A DNA stretch of 64,000 nucleotides, from positions 1 to 64,000 of the forward strand of contig CAVVVS010000044.1 in assembly GCA_963751355.1 (NCBI GenBank), in the 5' to 3' direction. A model generated the notes under the pieces. That model did no database searches and had not been told where the DNA came from. It saw only the letters and a program-made list of their open reading frames with translations. Below are positions 28,018 through 36,024 of this stretch, piece after piece. Numbering within the stretch: position 1 is the stretch's first letter; the number at the start of each line of letters is the position of its first letter. Source of the stretch: CAVVVS01 sp963751355 (GTDB taxonomy: Bacteria > Bacteroidota > Ignavibacteria > Ignavibacteriales > Ignavibacteriaceae). A program made the position numbers and the translations under genes.

Positions 28018-28515
28018 TTGAAGTCATTAACGAAAGTATTTATATTTTCAATAATGATTTTACTGGTAGGATTCACAATCATGAGTAACGAAGAAGGTAA
28101 AACGATAGAACCGGTAAATACAGAAAATATAAATACAGTTAATAGCATCGAAAACGCAACAGTTGATAATTCCTTAGTAAATTATGTCAATGAAGGTAAA
28201 ATGACAGCCTCGTGGTACGGTCCGCGTTTCCACGGCAGGCTTACTGCAAACGGCGAAATATATAATCAGATGGCTTTAACGGCTGCAAGTAAAACCATGA
28301 AATTTGGTACTTTACTTAAAATTACAAATCTTAAGAACGATAAGTTTGTTATTGTAAGGATTAATGATAGAGGTCCTTATATTCACGGCAGACAACTCGA
28401 TCTTTCGAAAGGTGCGGCAATAAAGCTAGGTATGATTCCAAGAGGAGTTATTAAAGTTAAAGTTGAACAACTTAAGCTAAAAGGTGTTAATTTTCCTGTT
28501 ATTACTCTTAATTAA
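28018..28515 (+). CDS. Septal ring lytic transglycosylase RlpA family protein
   Basis: This 165-residue secreted protein has a signal peptide or anchor at 4-23 and a single double-psi beta-barrel domain (about 60-155). The RlpA signatures are TASWYGPRFHGRLTANGE, the KFGTLLKITN stretch and VRINDRGPYIHGRQLDLSKG, with the conserved Asp of NDRGP. RlpA enzymes cleave glycan strands lacking stem peptides. The C-terminal SPOR domain of E. coli RlpA is missing, as in many short homologues. The start is TTG with GAGG six to nine bases upstream. It is followed by a strong terminator. Confidence 0.9.
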   Translation: MKSLTKVFIFSIMILLVGFTIMSNEEGKTIEPVNTENINTVNSIENATVDNSLVNYVNEGKMTASWYGPRFHGRLTANGEIYNQMALTAASKTMKFGTLLKITNLKNDKFVIVRINDRGPYIHGRQLDLSKGAAIKLGMIPRGVIKVKVEQLKLKGVNFPVITLN

Positions 28516-28541
28516 CAATAATTAAAATATAATTATTGCTC

Positions 28542-28570
28542 AAGCCCGGTAGTTTCTGCCGGGCTTTTTT
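28542..28570 (+). terminator. Rho-independent terminator after rlpA-like gene
   Basis: A perfect 8-bp stem AAGCCCGG/CCGGGCTT (28542-28549 and 28559-28566) has a 9-base loop and is followed by a T run, 27 bases after the stop. Confidence 0.9.
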
Positions 28571-28736
28571 GTTGCTGTTGCCGATACAAAAGTTAGGGTG
28601 ATTGCATGGTATTTTCATTTATATTTTGGTAAAACAGTGTTAAGCATACATTCTTTAATTATAAATGATTCAAAACAATAATTTACTTGATTTAATGCCT
28701 GCTAACTTTTTATTCATAAATTCTTAAATTTGCAGA

Positions 28737-29312
28737 ATGCTTTGCCTAAAGAATAATACAAAACCGGGATGGATAGCGGCAGCTTTACAAAATATTGATG
28801 CGGTTATGATCAATCACGCTCATTGCGAGAAGAAAGCCGCAGCTACAGGATTAAGTCTTATATCGAGTTACCCTGAAAAGACAGAGATTTCTTTTGCTAT
28901 GTGCGACCTTGTGGAAGAAGAAATTGAGCATTATAAATCGGTTGTAGAAATTCTTCAATCGAAAGGAATAACTTTGGACAGAGATAAAGGAGATCCTTAT
29001 GTGAAGGATCTCTTATTTCACTTAAGAAAGAATGAACCGGAACGGCTTCTTGACCGTTTACTGACTGCGGGAATAATCGAAGCGCGATCCTGTGAAAGGC
29101 TACAATTATTATCCGGAAATCTTGAAGATGATACTTTAAAAGCTTTCTACTCAAATCTTTATGCAACGGAGGCGAGTCATTATGTAACATTCGTAAAACT
29201 GGCTAAACTCTATTTTCATGAAGACGTGGTGAAAGCACGATTAGATGAATTAACAAATATTGAAAAAGATATAATTGAATCTCTTCCGAACAATCCGTCA
29301 ATGCATGGATAA
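28737..29312 (+). CDS. miaE: tRNA-(ms2io6A)-hydroxylase, MiaE-like
   Basis: This 191-residue ferritin-like di-iron protein of the MiaE family hydroxylates the isopentenyl group of ms2i6A37 in tRNAs reading UNN codons, using O2. Metal-binding residues are visible on four helices: INHAHCEKKAAATG (His/Glu), LVEEEIEHY (E-x-x-H), GIIEARSCERL (Glu) and YATEASHYVTFVKLA (E-x-x-H). The length is slightly below that of proteobacterial MiaE. The ATG at 28737 directly begins the family-like sequence. It stands 47 bases before a methyltransferase gene on the same strand and may be co-transcribed with it. Confidence 0.85.
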   Translation: MLCLKNNTKPGWIAAALQNIDAVMINHAHCEKKAAATGLSLISSYPEKTEISFAMCDLVEEEIEHYKSVVEILQSKGITLDRDKGDPYVKDLLFHLRKNEPERLLDRLLTAGIIEARSCERLQLLSGNLEDDTLKAFYSNLYATEASHYVTFVKLAKLYFHEDVVKARLDELTNIEKDIIESLPNNPSMHG

Positions 29313-29359
29313 ACAAATTATTAAAAAACGTAATTATTAAGGATAAGGAATAAAAACAA

Positions 29360-29932
29360 ATGATGAAACTTAACATCGGCTGCGGCAAAGATTTAAAAGA
29401 AGGCTACGTTAATCTGGATATAGTCGATTACGGCGGCAACATGATTCACGATATAAATAAATTCCCTTATCCTTTTGAAGAAAATACATTTGACGAGGTT
29501 TTTGCTTCCCACATTTTGGAGCATCTTGATAATTTTCACAATACAATCACGGAAATTTATAGAATACTTAAGCCGAACGGATTGTTAATTGTTTACGTCC
29601 CTTTCTTCTTGAACACGAAGTATTTCGGGGAGCCGGATCATAAAATTCCTTTTTCCATAAGATCATTTGACAATTACGAATACATAGAAAACCGCAAGCT
29701 GAAATTCTATGAGAAATGGAAATTGAATCACCGGACAAATTACGAAGGGAAAGCTCAGTTCGAAGTAATTGAGAAAAAATTTATCACCTCCCATTTCGCT
29801 CCGTTAAAATGGATGGATTTCTTTTTGAACATTGAGCCGGTAATCTACGAGAGGTTTTTTGCCGGAATATTCTCGCCTGAGGAAGTTTATTTTAAGTTAA
29901 GAGCGGTGAAACAGAACCGGTTTTATTCATAA
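29360..29932 (+). CDS. Class I SAM-dependent methyltransferase (methyltransf_11 type)
   Basis: This 190-residue protein begins directly with the SAM-binding motif I (LNIGCGKDLKEGYVNLDI, residues 3-20). Further motifs are FDEVFASHILEHLDN and EIYRILKPNGLLIVYVPFF. Proteins of this short type often modify glycans, lipids or small metabolites; the substrate here cannot be told. It is downstream of the MiaE-like gene. A large imperfect palindrome follows immediately after its stop and may serve as the transcript end. Confidence 0.85.
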   Translation: MMKLNIGCGKDLKEGYVNLDIVDYGGNMIHDINKFPYPFEENTFDEVFASHILEHLDNFHNTITEIYRILKPNGLLIVYVPFFLNTKYFGEPDHKIPFSIRSFDNYEYIENRKLKFYEKWKLNHRTNYEGKAQFEVIEKKFITSHFAPLKWMDFFLNIEPVIYERFFAGIFSPEEVYFKLRAVKQNRFYS

Positions 29933-29946
29933 TAAATAAAATTCTT

Positions 29947-30047
29947 ATTCTTCGTGGTTCTCTGTGCCTTCTCCGTGGACTCTGTGTAACCGTCATTTAA
30001 GAAGTTACACAAAGAGCACAAAGCAAACACAGAGAGCCACTGAGAAT
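29947..30047. repeat. CAGAG-type imperfect palindrome with 44-bp arms
   Basis: The left arm is 29947-29990 and the right arm 30004-30047, with about three quarters of positions pairing and a 13-base centre. It starts just after the methyltransferase stop. Motifs such as TTCTCTGTG and GTTACACA are shared in kind with the palindromes at 21465-21550 and 21836-21909, so this is a dispersed family. Confidence 0.75.
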
Positions 30048-30146
30048 TGTCCGGCAATACCTCTATAATTAAATATTTGCGACTTAAACAATTTTGTAAA
30101 TTTGTTACACCTCCCCTTGCATTCCTTTTGGTTTTTTAACAGCGGC

Positions 30147-30358
30147 GATCTTAAATCGTTAATCTGCAATCATAAATCCTACTTAAATAATTTCTTACAA
30201 CCATTTAATTGCAGATTTATGATTAACGATTTTTAATTTTTGATCTTTCATAGAACTTCTGAAATCTTAAATCGTTGATCTGCATTCTTAAATCTTTCCT
30301 AAATAATTTTTCATAACCATTTGATTGCAGATTTATGATTAACGATTTTCGAATTTAG
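30147..30358. repeat. 116-bp repeat array, left of four-helix-bundle gene
   Basis: Two units of about 116 bp are anchored by GCAGATTTATGATTAACGAT at 30211 and 30327. Each unit has an inverted-repeat character: an AAATCGTT(A/G)ATCTGCA half on the left and a TTGCAGATTTATGATTAACG half on the right, with a 12-bp perfect outer stem (AAATCGTTAATC with GATTAACGATTT). The same unit with the same period occurs on the other side of the gene. Confidence 0.85.
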
Positions 30359-30362
30359 ATTT

Positions 30363-30740
30363 TCATTTCGATCTCATTTCATTATCTAAATTTTTTTGTG
30401 CCGTCTCAGCACTTTTTACAAAAATTGATATAAGCTCATCATTTTCAATCAATGCTGTTTGAATAAGTCGTTCCGATTTGTAAAGTTTTGCTTTATTTAT
30501 TATTCGTAAACAAATAAATGTCTCCCTTAACTCTTTTAGCACAACTTTAATTTTATGAATAAAATCCTTTCTCGATTCAGCACTTTGAGCTTCGCCGTAA
30601 TTTAATGCTGGTGAAGTTCCCGAACGAATGATTTGTCCGGCTAGATGATTACCGGCTTTTGAATTAGGCAAATCATTTATGATATCAACAATCAATACTC
30701 CAAAATTGATTAAGCGTTCTTCTAATTCGGAATTATCCAT
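30363..30740 (-). CDS. Four-helix bundle protein (23S rRNA intervening-sequence / S23 family)
   Basis: This 125-residue all-helical protein of the S23/IVP four-helix-bundle family was first seen encoded in intervening sequences of 23S rRNA and is related to the Avd accessory protein of diversity-generating retroelements. Family signatures are ERLINFGVLIVDIINDLPNS at the N-terminus, LAGQIIRSGTSPALNYGEAQ (residues 33-52) and SRKDFIHKIKVVLKELRET. The start ATG has AAGGGAG upstream. It is flanked within a few dozen bases on both sides by arrays of the same 116-bp palindromic repeat, so gene and repeats look like one mobile or amplified unit. No reverse transcriptase is present in the window. Function is unknown; basic helices suggest nucleic-acid binding. 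Confidence 0.88.
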   Translation of the reverse strand: MDNSELEERLINFGVLIVDIINDLPNSKAGNHLAGQIIRSGTSPALNYGEAQSAESRKDFIHKIKVVLKELRETFICLRIINKAKLYKSERLIQTALIENDELISIFVKSAETAQKNLDNEMRSK

Positions 30741-30835
30741 TTTTGTAACTCCCTTAATTATTTACTTTTAATATCTTAAATTATGATCTTTATTTTTATA
30801 TTCTACCTTTTCTAATTTAATAAATGAATCCTTTA

Positions 30836-31040
30836 CGATTGCAGATTTACGATTAACAATTTTCTATTTTAAATCTTTCGCAGAACTCCTTAAATCTTAA
30901 ATCGCTAATCTGCAACCATAAATCCTTTCTAAATAATTTTTCACACCCATTTGATTGCAGATTTATGATTAACGATTTTTGATTTTTGATCTTTCGTAGA
31001 ACTCTTAAAGCTCAAACCGTTAATCTGCAATCTTAAATCA
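30836..31040. repeat. 116-bp repeat array, right of four-helix-bundle gene
   Basis: The anchor GCAGATTTACGATTAACAAT is at 30841 and GCAGATTTATGATTAACGAT at 30957 (period 116). A further left-half motif (AACCGTTAATCTGCAATC) ends the array near 31017-31036. It has the same orientation and unit as the array at 30147-30358. Confidence 0.83.
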
Positions 31041-31041
31041 T

Positions 31042-31428
31042 TCAAATTTCTCTCTGCACTCTATGGGGATTTTTTGCGGCAGATATAATCAGAAGCAGCC
31101 ATCCAATTAAAAAACTTACGCCTCCGAACGGAGTAATAATTGCAAAAGCCAAAACTTGTGTCACCGAATAAAGATATAGCGAAAAAGAAAACAGCACTAT
31201 TCCTATCGCAAAAAACATGGCTGCTTTAAAATATTTTGCTTCTCCTCCGAACGCCACGGCTAATATTACGACGGAATGTACTAGTTGATAGAATACGCCC
31301 GTCTTATAAATTTCTATCATTTCCGCAGAAAGAATATCTTTTAATCCGTGAGCACCGAACGCTCCCAACGCAACTCCGAGAAATCCAAAAATTCCCCCGG
31401 TAATTATCCAAGTTCTTTTTTCTTGCAT
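31042..31428 (-). CDS. DUF423 family membrane protein (YgdD-like)
   Basis: This 128-residue integral membrane protein has four transmembrane helices and the family signature FLGVALGAFGAHGLKDIL near residues 12-30. GVSFLIGWLLLIISA lies in the last helix. The start at 31428 (MQEKRTW) has a perfect AAGGAG seven bases upstream, and an open frame ten codons longer is not needed. The function of DUF423 proteins is not established. The stop lies directly at the edge of the 116-bp repeat array. Confidence 0.9.
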   Translation of the reverse strand: MQEKRTWIITGGIFGFLGVALGAFGAHGLKDILSAEMIEIYKTGVFYQLVHSVVILAVAFGGEAKYFKAAMFFAIGIVLFSFSLYLYSVTQVLAFAIITPFGGVSFLIGWLLLIISAAKNPHRVQREI

Positions 31429-31647
31429 AGTATTCTCCTTGAAAAAATTGAGACTCACTTAAACGAAAACATTATTAAATTGATTACGTAATATTGTCAT
31501 ATAAAGATAAATTATTGCAACAAAAAAATGAGTCTCAATTTATAAATTAATCGCTATGAGGCTGATCAAATTACATTGCACTCTTATTAAAATAATCATT
31601 ATCTTATAAAAATATATTTTAATTAACTTGAAGATAAAAATTTACAT

Positions 31648-33660
31648 ATGAATAAATTTGAACTAATATCAAGTTACAAACCATCGGGAGACCAGCCCGA
31701 GGCAATCAAACAGTTGGTTGAAGGGGTAAGACGCGGGGATAAATTTCAAACTCTGCTGGGTGTAACCGGCAGCGGTAAGACTTACACCATCTCCAACGTA
31801 ATTAAAGAAATGAATAAGCCGACACTGATAATATCGCATAATAAAACTCTTGCAGCGCAGCTTTATTCTGAATTCAAAGGATTCTTTCCAAAAGACGCAG
31901 TTGAATTTTTTATCAGTTACTATGATTATTATCAGCCCGAAGCTTATGTAGTTAAAAGCGATCTTTATATCGAAAAAGATTTTTCAATAAATGAAGAAAT
32001 TGACAGACTCCGCTTAAAAGCAACTACGGCACTCATTGAAGGAAGACCGGATGTAATTGTCGTTGCCAGCGTTAGCTGCATCTACGGTATCGGCGCTCCG
32101 CAGGAATATGCAAACCAGATTATGTTTTTGAAAAAAGGCGAGGAATTCCCGCGGAAGAAATTGCTTCGTGAATTAATTGATATTCATTATGTAAGAAATG
32201 ATGTTGAGTTTACCCGCGGAACTTTCAGAGCAAGGGGAGATGTAGTCGAAATCATTCCGGCTTACCAGTACGAAGAGGCAATTAGAGTTGAATACTGGGA
32301 TGACGAAATTGAAAAACTTTCCATTATCGATTCGATCACAGGAGATGTAATTAAAGAAATTGATTCTGCAGCTATTTACCCGGCAAAATATTTTGTTTCG
32401 AACCGGGATCAAATTCAAAAAGCCATATACAATATAGAACTCGAACTCGAAGAAAGGCTGAAATATTTTAGATCGGAAGAGAAATATTTGGAAGCGCAGC
32501 GCATTGAACAGCGTACAAAATTCGATATAGAAATGATGAAGGAAATCGGCTATTGTGCGGGAATAGAAAACTACTCGCGGCACATGGACGGAAGACTGCC
32601 CGGCTCTCGCCCTTATAACCTATTTGATTATTTCCCGAAGGATTTTCTTTTGATTATTGATGAATCACATGTTACCGTCCCGCAGCTAAGAGCAATGTAT
32701 AACGGCGACAGAAAAAGAAAAGAGACTCTGGTAGAATACGGGTTCAGGCTGCCTTCTGCGCTCGATAATCGTCCGATGATGTTCGACGAATTTGAAAAGA
32801 TGCTGAATCAGGTAATTTTTATCAGCGCAACTCCGTCGGATTATGAACTTGAAAAAAGCGACGGTGTTGTGGTAGAACAGATTATTCGTCCTACCGGTTT
32901 GCTGGATCCCAAGATCGAAGTTCGTCCGATTAAAGGACAGATAGATGATCTCATCGGTGAAATAAGAACAAGAGTAACTCGAAAAGAAAGGATACTCGTT
33001 ACCACACTTACTAAAAAAATGGCGGAAGATTTATCTGACTACCTCGATAAACTAGGGATACAGGTTCGATATATCCACAGCGATATCGATGCGCTTGAAA
33101 GAGTAGAGATATTAAGAGATCTGAGAATAGGAGAGTTCGATGTACTTGTCGGGGTTAACTTACTGAGAGAAGGTTTGGACCTTCCTGAAGTTTCATTAGT
33201 CGCAATTATCGATGCGGATAAGGAAGGCTTCCTGCGCAGTGAAAGATCGCTCATGCAGACGGCGGGACGAACTGCCCGAAACGTAAACGGTAGGGTAGTA
33301 ATGTATGCCGATAAGATAACAAACTCGATGAAGAAAACGATAGACGAAACTGAAAGGCGCAGGGAAATTCAAATGGAGTACAATAAAGAGCACGGTATTA
33401 CTCCGATGACCATCTACAAGAGCGTGGAAGAAATAATGAACTCCACCTCCATAGCGGATGTAAGAAAGAGAGAAGAAAAAGAATCATTCAGTTTCTCCAA
33501 AGTCGCCGAGCCGGTACTAAAATATATGAACAACGATCAGAAACAAGACCTAATTGAACAGCTAACCGACCAAATGCATCAGGCTGCAAAAGACCTTGAA
33601 TTTGAAAAAGCTGCCTCACTTAGGGATGAAGTAAACAGGCTGCGGAAGATGATGAAGTAA
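31648..33660 (+). CDS. uvrB: Excinuclease ABC subunit B
   Basis: This is the 670-residue UvrB, the damage-verifying helicase-like subunit of nucleotide excision repair. It has Walker A GVTGSGKT (about 39-46), the beta-hairpin region YYDYYQPEAY used to probe DNA, the DEAD-like LLIIDESHVT (about 337) and helicase motifs V-VI (GVNLLREGLDLPEVSLVAI, QTAGRTARN). A C-terminal UVR domain contacts UvrC (LTDQMHQAAKDLEFEKAASL, about 632-652). Length and order match the family exactly. It is monocistronic; uvrA and uvrC are not in this window. Confidence 0.98.
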   Translation: MNKFELISSYKPSGDQPEAIKQLVEGVRRGDKFQTLLGVTGSGKTYTISNVIKEMNKPTLIISHNKTLAAQLYSEFKGFFPKDAVEFFISYYDYYQPEAYVVKSDLYIEKDFSINEEIDRLRLKATTALIEGRPDVIVVASVSCIYGIGAPQEYANQIMFLKKGEEFPRKKLLRELIDIHYVRNDVEFTRGTFRARGDVVEIIPAYQYEEAIRVEYWDDEIEKLSIIDSITGDVIKEIDSAAIYPAKYFVSNRDQIQKAIYNIELELEERLKYFRSEEKYLEAQRIEQRTKFDIEMMKEIGYCAGIENYSRHMDGRLPGSRPYNLFDYFPKDFLLIIDESHVTVPQLRAMYNGDRKRKETLVEYGFRLPSALDNRPMMFDEFEKMLNQVIFISATPSDYELEKSDGVVVEQIIRPTGLLDPKIEVRPIKGQIDDLIGEIRTRVTRKERILVTTLTKKMAEDLSDYLDKLGIQVRYIHSDIDALERVEILRDLRIGEFDVLVGVNLLREGLDLPEVSLVAIIDADKEGFLRSERSLMQTAGRTARNVNGRVVMYADKITNSMKKTIDETERRREIQMEYNKEHGITPMTIYKSVEEIMNSTSIADVRKREEKESFSFSKVAEPVLKYMNNDQKQDLIEQLTDQMHQAAKDLEFEKAASLRDEVNRLRKMMK

Positions 33661-33820
33661 TGATATTTAAGTTTCGGTAAGAACAATACTTTTGCTGTAT
33701 TAAAATTAAAATCTATAAATAGATAAGAGATTAAGATTCAATTTTTGTAATTCTATGATAAATGGATATCAGAACTGATTAGACAGTACAAAGTGGATAA
33801 ATAAGTTTAAAAATAAACCA

Positions 33821-33841
33821 CTATGGACTGCAAGTCCATAG
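33821..33841. repeat. IS200-type end hairpin (left)
   Basis: A perfect 9-bp hairpin, CTATGGACT-GCA-AGTCCATAG, lies just outside the 3' end of the transposase frame. It is followed by TTTTC. A related small hairpin TTGACT-GAA-AGTCAA (33850-33864) overlaps the original stop. IS200/IS605 ends are recognised as such hairpins. Confidence 0.75.
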
Positions 33842-33860
33842 TTTTCTTTTTGACTGAAAG

Positions 33861-34298
33861 TCAATTTTCTATTATAAAATTTGAGTCATCCTGAGAATCA
33901 GGCTTTCTATGGTGTTCAAGATATTCATTCAACATTTCATCTGTTATATTTCATGTACTCCAACATCCATAACCTATTGCCCAAAAGTGTTGCCCCCAAT
34001 ACTTGTTTCTTAACTCCGGAAATTCTTGCTGTAATTTTCTTGATGTTCTTCCTTTTAGTTTTTTTACTAATGTACTCAAACTTAATGATGGAAGATAATT
34101 TATGTGGATATGAACATGCTCGCTTGAGACTACTCCCTTAAGTATCTCAACATCTTCTGATTCACATATTTGTCTGATTATTGTCCTACAGCGTACTTTC
34201 TTATCACCATCTAAAACTTTATATCTATACTTTGTTGACCATACTATATGCGCTGTTAACCGTGATACGGTATGACCTGATGTACGTTGATATTCCAT
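33861..34298 (-). pseudogene. IS200/IS605-family transposase TnpA, inactivated by an in-frame stop
   Basis: The frame from the ATG at 34298 encodes a Y1 HUH transposase: LTAHIVWSTKYRYKVLDG at the N-terminus, the HUH motif EHVHIHINYLPSLS (His-hydrophobic-His) and LKGRTSRKLQQEFPEL. It stops after 115 codons at a TGA (33951-33953) within the normally conserved YWGQHFWARGYGCWSTG region. Reading on in the same frame gives 30 more family-like codons (NITDEMLNEYLEHHRKP) to the natural stop at 33861. A single G-to-T change (GGA to TGA) explains this. The lost tail includes the helix that carries the catalytic Tyr (EYLEHH), so the short product should be inactive. Confidence 0.88.
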
Positions 34299-34334
34299 AT
34301 CACTAATTTATGAATTTTTAGAAGCTAAAGCGAA

Positions 34335-34351
34335 ATGCACTGGAAGTGCAT
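34335..34351. repeat. IS200-type end hairpin (right)
   Basis: A perfect 7-bp hairpin, ATGCACT-GGA-AGTGCAT, is followed by AGTTTT, the same AGTxCATAGTTTT pattern as at the left end. It lies 37 bases upstream of the tnpA start. Confidence 0.7.
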
Positions 34352-34376
34352 AGTTTTAACTCTTTCTGAGACCAAT

Positions 34377-34405
34377 AAAAGTACCCGCATCAAACGGGTA
34401 CTTTT
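34377..34405 (-). terminator. Terminator of the outer-membrane protein gene
   Basis: A perfect 11-bp stem, AAAAGTACCCG with CGGGTACTTTT, has a 7-base loop and lies 21 bases after the stop of the minus-strand gene. The A and T flanks would make it work in both directions. Confidence 0.85.
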
Positions 34406-34425
34406 ATAAAATGTTTGATCAAATT

Positions 34426-35721
34426 TTACGGCAATGCATAACTCACAGACATATAAGCAAAAGTTGGACCGCCGCCGCCAATGTTATTAAGTCCCTGCCG
34501 CAAAACACCCTCGTTAACAGTTGCGTCAATTGAGAAGTCTCCAAACCTGAATCCGACACCAAGAGTCGCACCATTGGGACCGATGAACAGAGTTTGAACA
34601 AGTTCATTTTTATCATCATTCGCTGCAGTTTGAGTTGCGGGAGATTCAGTAGTCAGTTTCGAAGTCATTGCTGTATAACCAAGTCGGGCAACAAACCAGG
34701 ACGTCATGTCCCACTCCATGCCAAAATTCCATAGCGGGAATACAAAGTAAGAAGTTTTTAGCTCTGGGGAAGTTGGAGTAGAAGCCGTTGTTGCACTGGA
34801 ATTAGCTAAAGATAACCCACCTGCCAAAAGGAAATCTCCTACATTATAGTTCATACCCAAACCTAAATTGAATATTGTTACCGATGGCATGTCTGTTGTT
34901 GTGGTTGTAGTACCCTGACCTAAATCCTGGGTTCCGGAAGCCGTAATGAAGGCAAATATTGGAACCAAAGTTACCTTGGAGGAGAGTTTTGTGAATAGCC
35001 TTGCATTGACCAAAATAATAGTTTCACTTACTTTTGTTTCGGCTCCAACCGCCGGCTTAACATTGGCGCTGGGGAACAAAAATGAAACACCTGCATCCAA
35101 CCTCATGCTATTTGTAAAATCCGCGAGTAACCCTCCATTAATTCCTATTTGACTTGCAGAAGACTGATTAGATCCCCCAGTAGGCGGATTGCCTGCATTA
35201 TTTATTTCATTTGTCGTTGAAGCGTATGCAGCACCAAGACCGAATGCTAATCTTCCTAGTCTTAAAGTACCAAATAATTCAACATTGTTATTTAGGGGAA
35301 TGACAGGTGGATTTTTACCGAAAGAATTAATTCTATTAATAACACCCAAGGAAGTTCCGGGAAATTTGGACAAAGGATCCAGGGTTGATATAGCAAAACC
35401 TTGGATATCGTTTCTAGCTAAAAACCCGCCAAGAGTTAAGTTGTTACCTATTCCAAAGTTTGCGGCAAAAAATTGTCCTCTTCCGCCCGGTGCAAAATCT
35501 GTAGAAGTTCCTGTCCCGGCACCTAAATCGCCGAATATAAAATTATCATAATAGGTGCCCCATGCTGGGTTTACTGTCATAAAAAATGGATCAACTATAT
35601 AAGGATTTACTCCCATTCCGGCTAACCTGGCAAACCCTCCGGTTTTTTTAATTTGCTGAGCGTTAGCAGGTGCAATTAATAGAAAAGATACTATTACTAA
35701 CAGTATATATCGAATAATCAT
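34426..35721 (-). CDS. Predicted outer-membrane beta-barrel protein
   Basis: This 431-residue protein has a clear signal peptide (ILLVIVSFLLIAPANA, cleavage before QQIKK). It then has alternating hydrophobic and polar residues and Gly-rich turns typical of transmembrane beta-strands (LGRLAFGLGAAYAS, LGLGMNYNVGDFLLAGGLSL), ending in FAYMSVSYALP. The start 'GGFARLAGMGVNPYIVDPF' resembles the PorV/FadL-like barrels that recur in Bacteroidota and Ignavibacteria, but no named family can be asserted. A GGGG site precedes the ATG. It is monocistronic, with its own terminator. Transport or adhesion are both possible. Confidence 0.75.
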   Translation of the reverse strand: MIIRYILLVIVSFLLIAPANAQQIKKTGGFARLAGMGVNPYIVDPFFMTVNPAWGTYYDNFIFGDLGAGTGTSTDFAPGGRGQFFAANFGIGNNLTLGGFLARNDIQGFAISTLDPLSKFPGTSLGVINRINSFGKNPPVIPLNNNVELFGTLRLGRLAFGLGAAYASTTNEINNAGNPPTGGSNQSSASQIGINGGLLADFTNSMRLDAGVSFLFPSANVKPAVGAETKVSETIILVNARLFTKLSSKVTLVPIFAFITASGTQDLGQGTTTTTTDMPSVTIFNLGLGMNYNVGDFLLAGGLSLANSSATTASTPTSPELKTSYFVFPLWNFGMEWDMTSWFVARLGYTAMTSKLTTESPATQTAANDDKNELVQTLFIGPNGATLGVGFRFGDFSIDATVNEGVLRQGLNNIGGGGPTFAYMSVSYALP

Positions 35722-36024
35722 AGCCCCACCTTTTGATTTGTTTTTGATATATTTTGATACGGATATTGAGTCTTAATTTATAATGCCGGTTAATAATTTT
35801 TTTCATTTTTTTATTTCTCTACAGATAAAAACAGAACAATATAACCGTCAGCATTTCAATTATTTACCAACCTTGCTTGATTACATAATTTGCCTTACTT
35901 AAGTCATAGGTAAAGTGTTTCCGCTAACACTCTCATCTAAATCATCAGTAAAATAAATTGACAATAGCTTATTTCTTTTAATCTACCGTTCAATACCAAC
36001 CGGATATTAATTTTTCATAAATAA
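35722..36024. other. Intergenic, promoter region of the outer-membrane protein gene
   Basis: About 300 AT-rich bases. No clear promoter boxes or repeats were singled out, and no gene was seen. Confidence 0.4.

Larger units (their letters stand above)
33821..34351. mobile_element. IS200-like insertion sequence (degenerate)
   Basis: The element is delimited by the hairpin at 33821-33841 and the hairpin at 34335-34351, with the broken tnpA between them. There are no terminal inverted repeats and no target duplication, as expected of this family. It sits between uvrB and an outer-membrane protein gene, in a non-coding region. The exact cleavage ends are not determined. Confidence 0.75.

Noticed and set aside
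30363..30740. A complete diversity-generating retroelement
   Set aside because: The four-helix-bundle protein is Avd-related, but there is no reverse transcriptase and no template/variable repeat pair in the window.
31429..31458. Ten-codon longer start of the DUF423 protein
   Set aside because: The AAGGAG site is positioned for the ATG at 31428, and the extra residues come before the first family-like helix.
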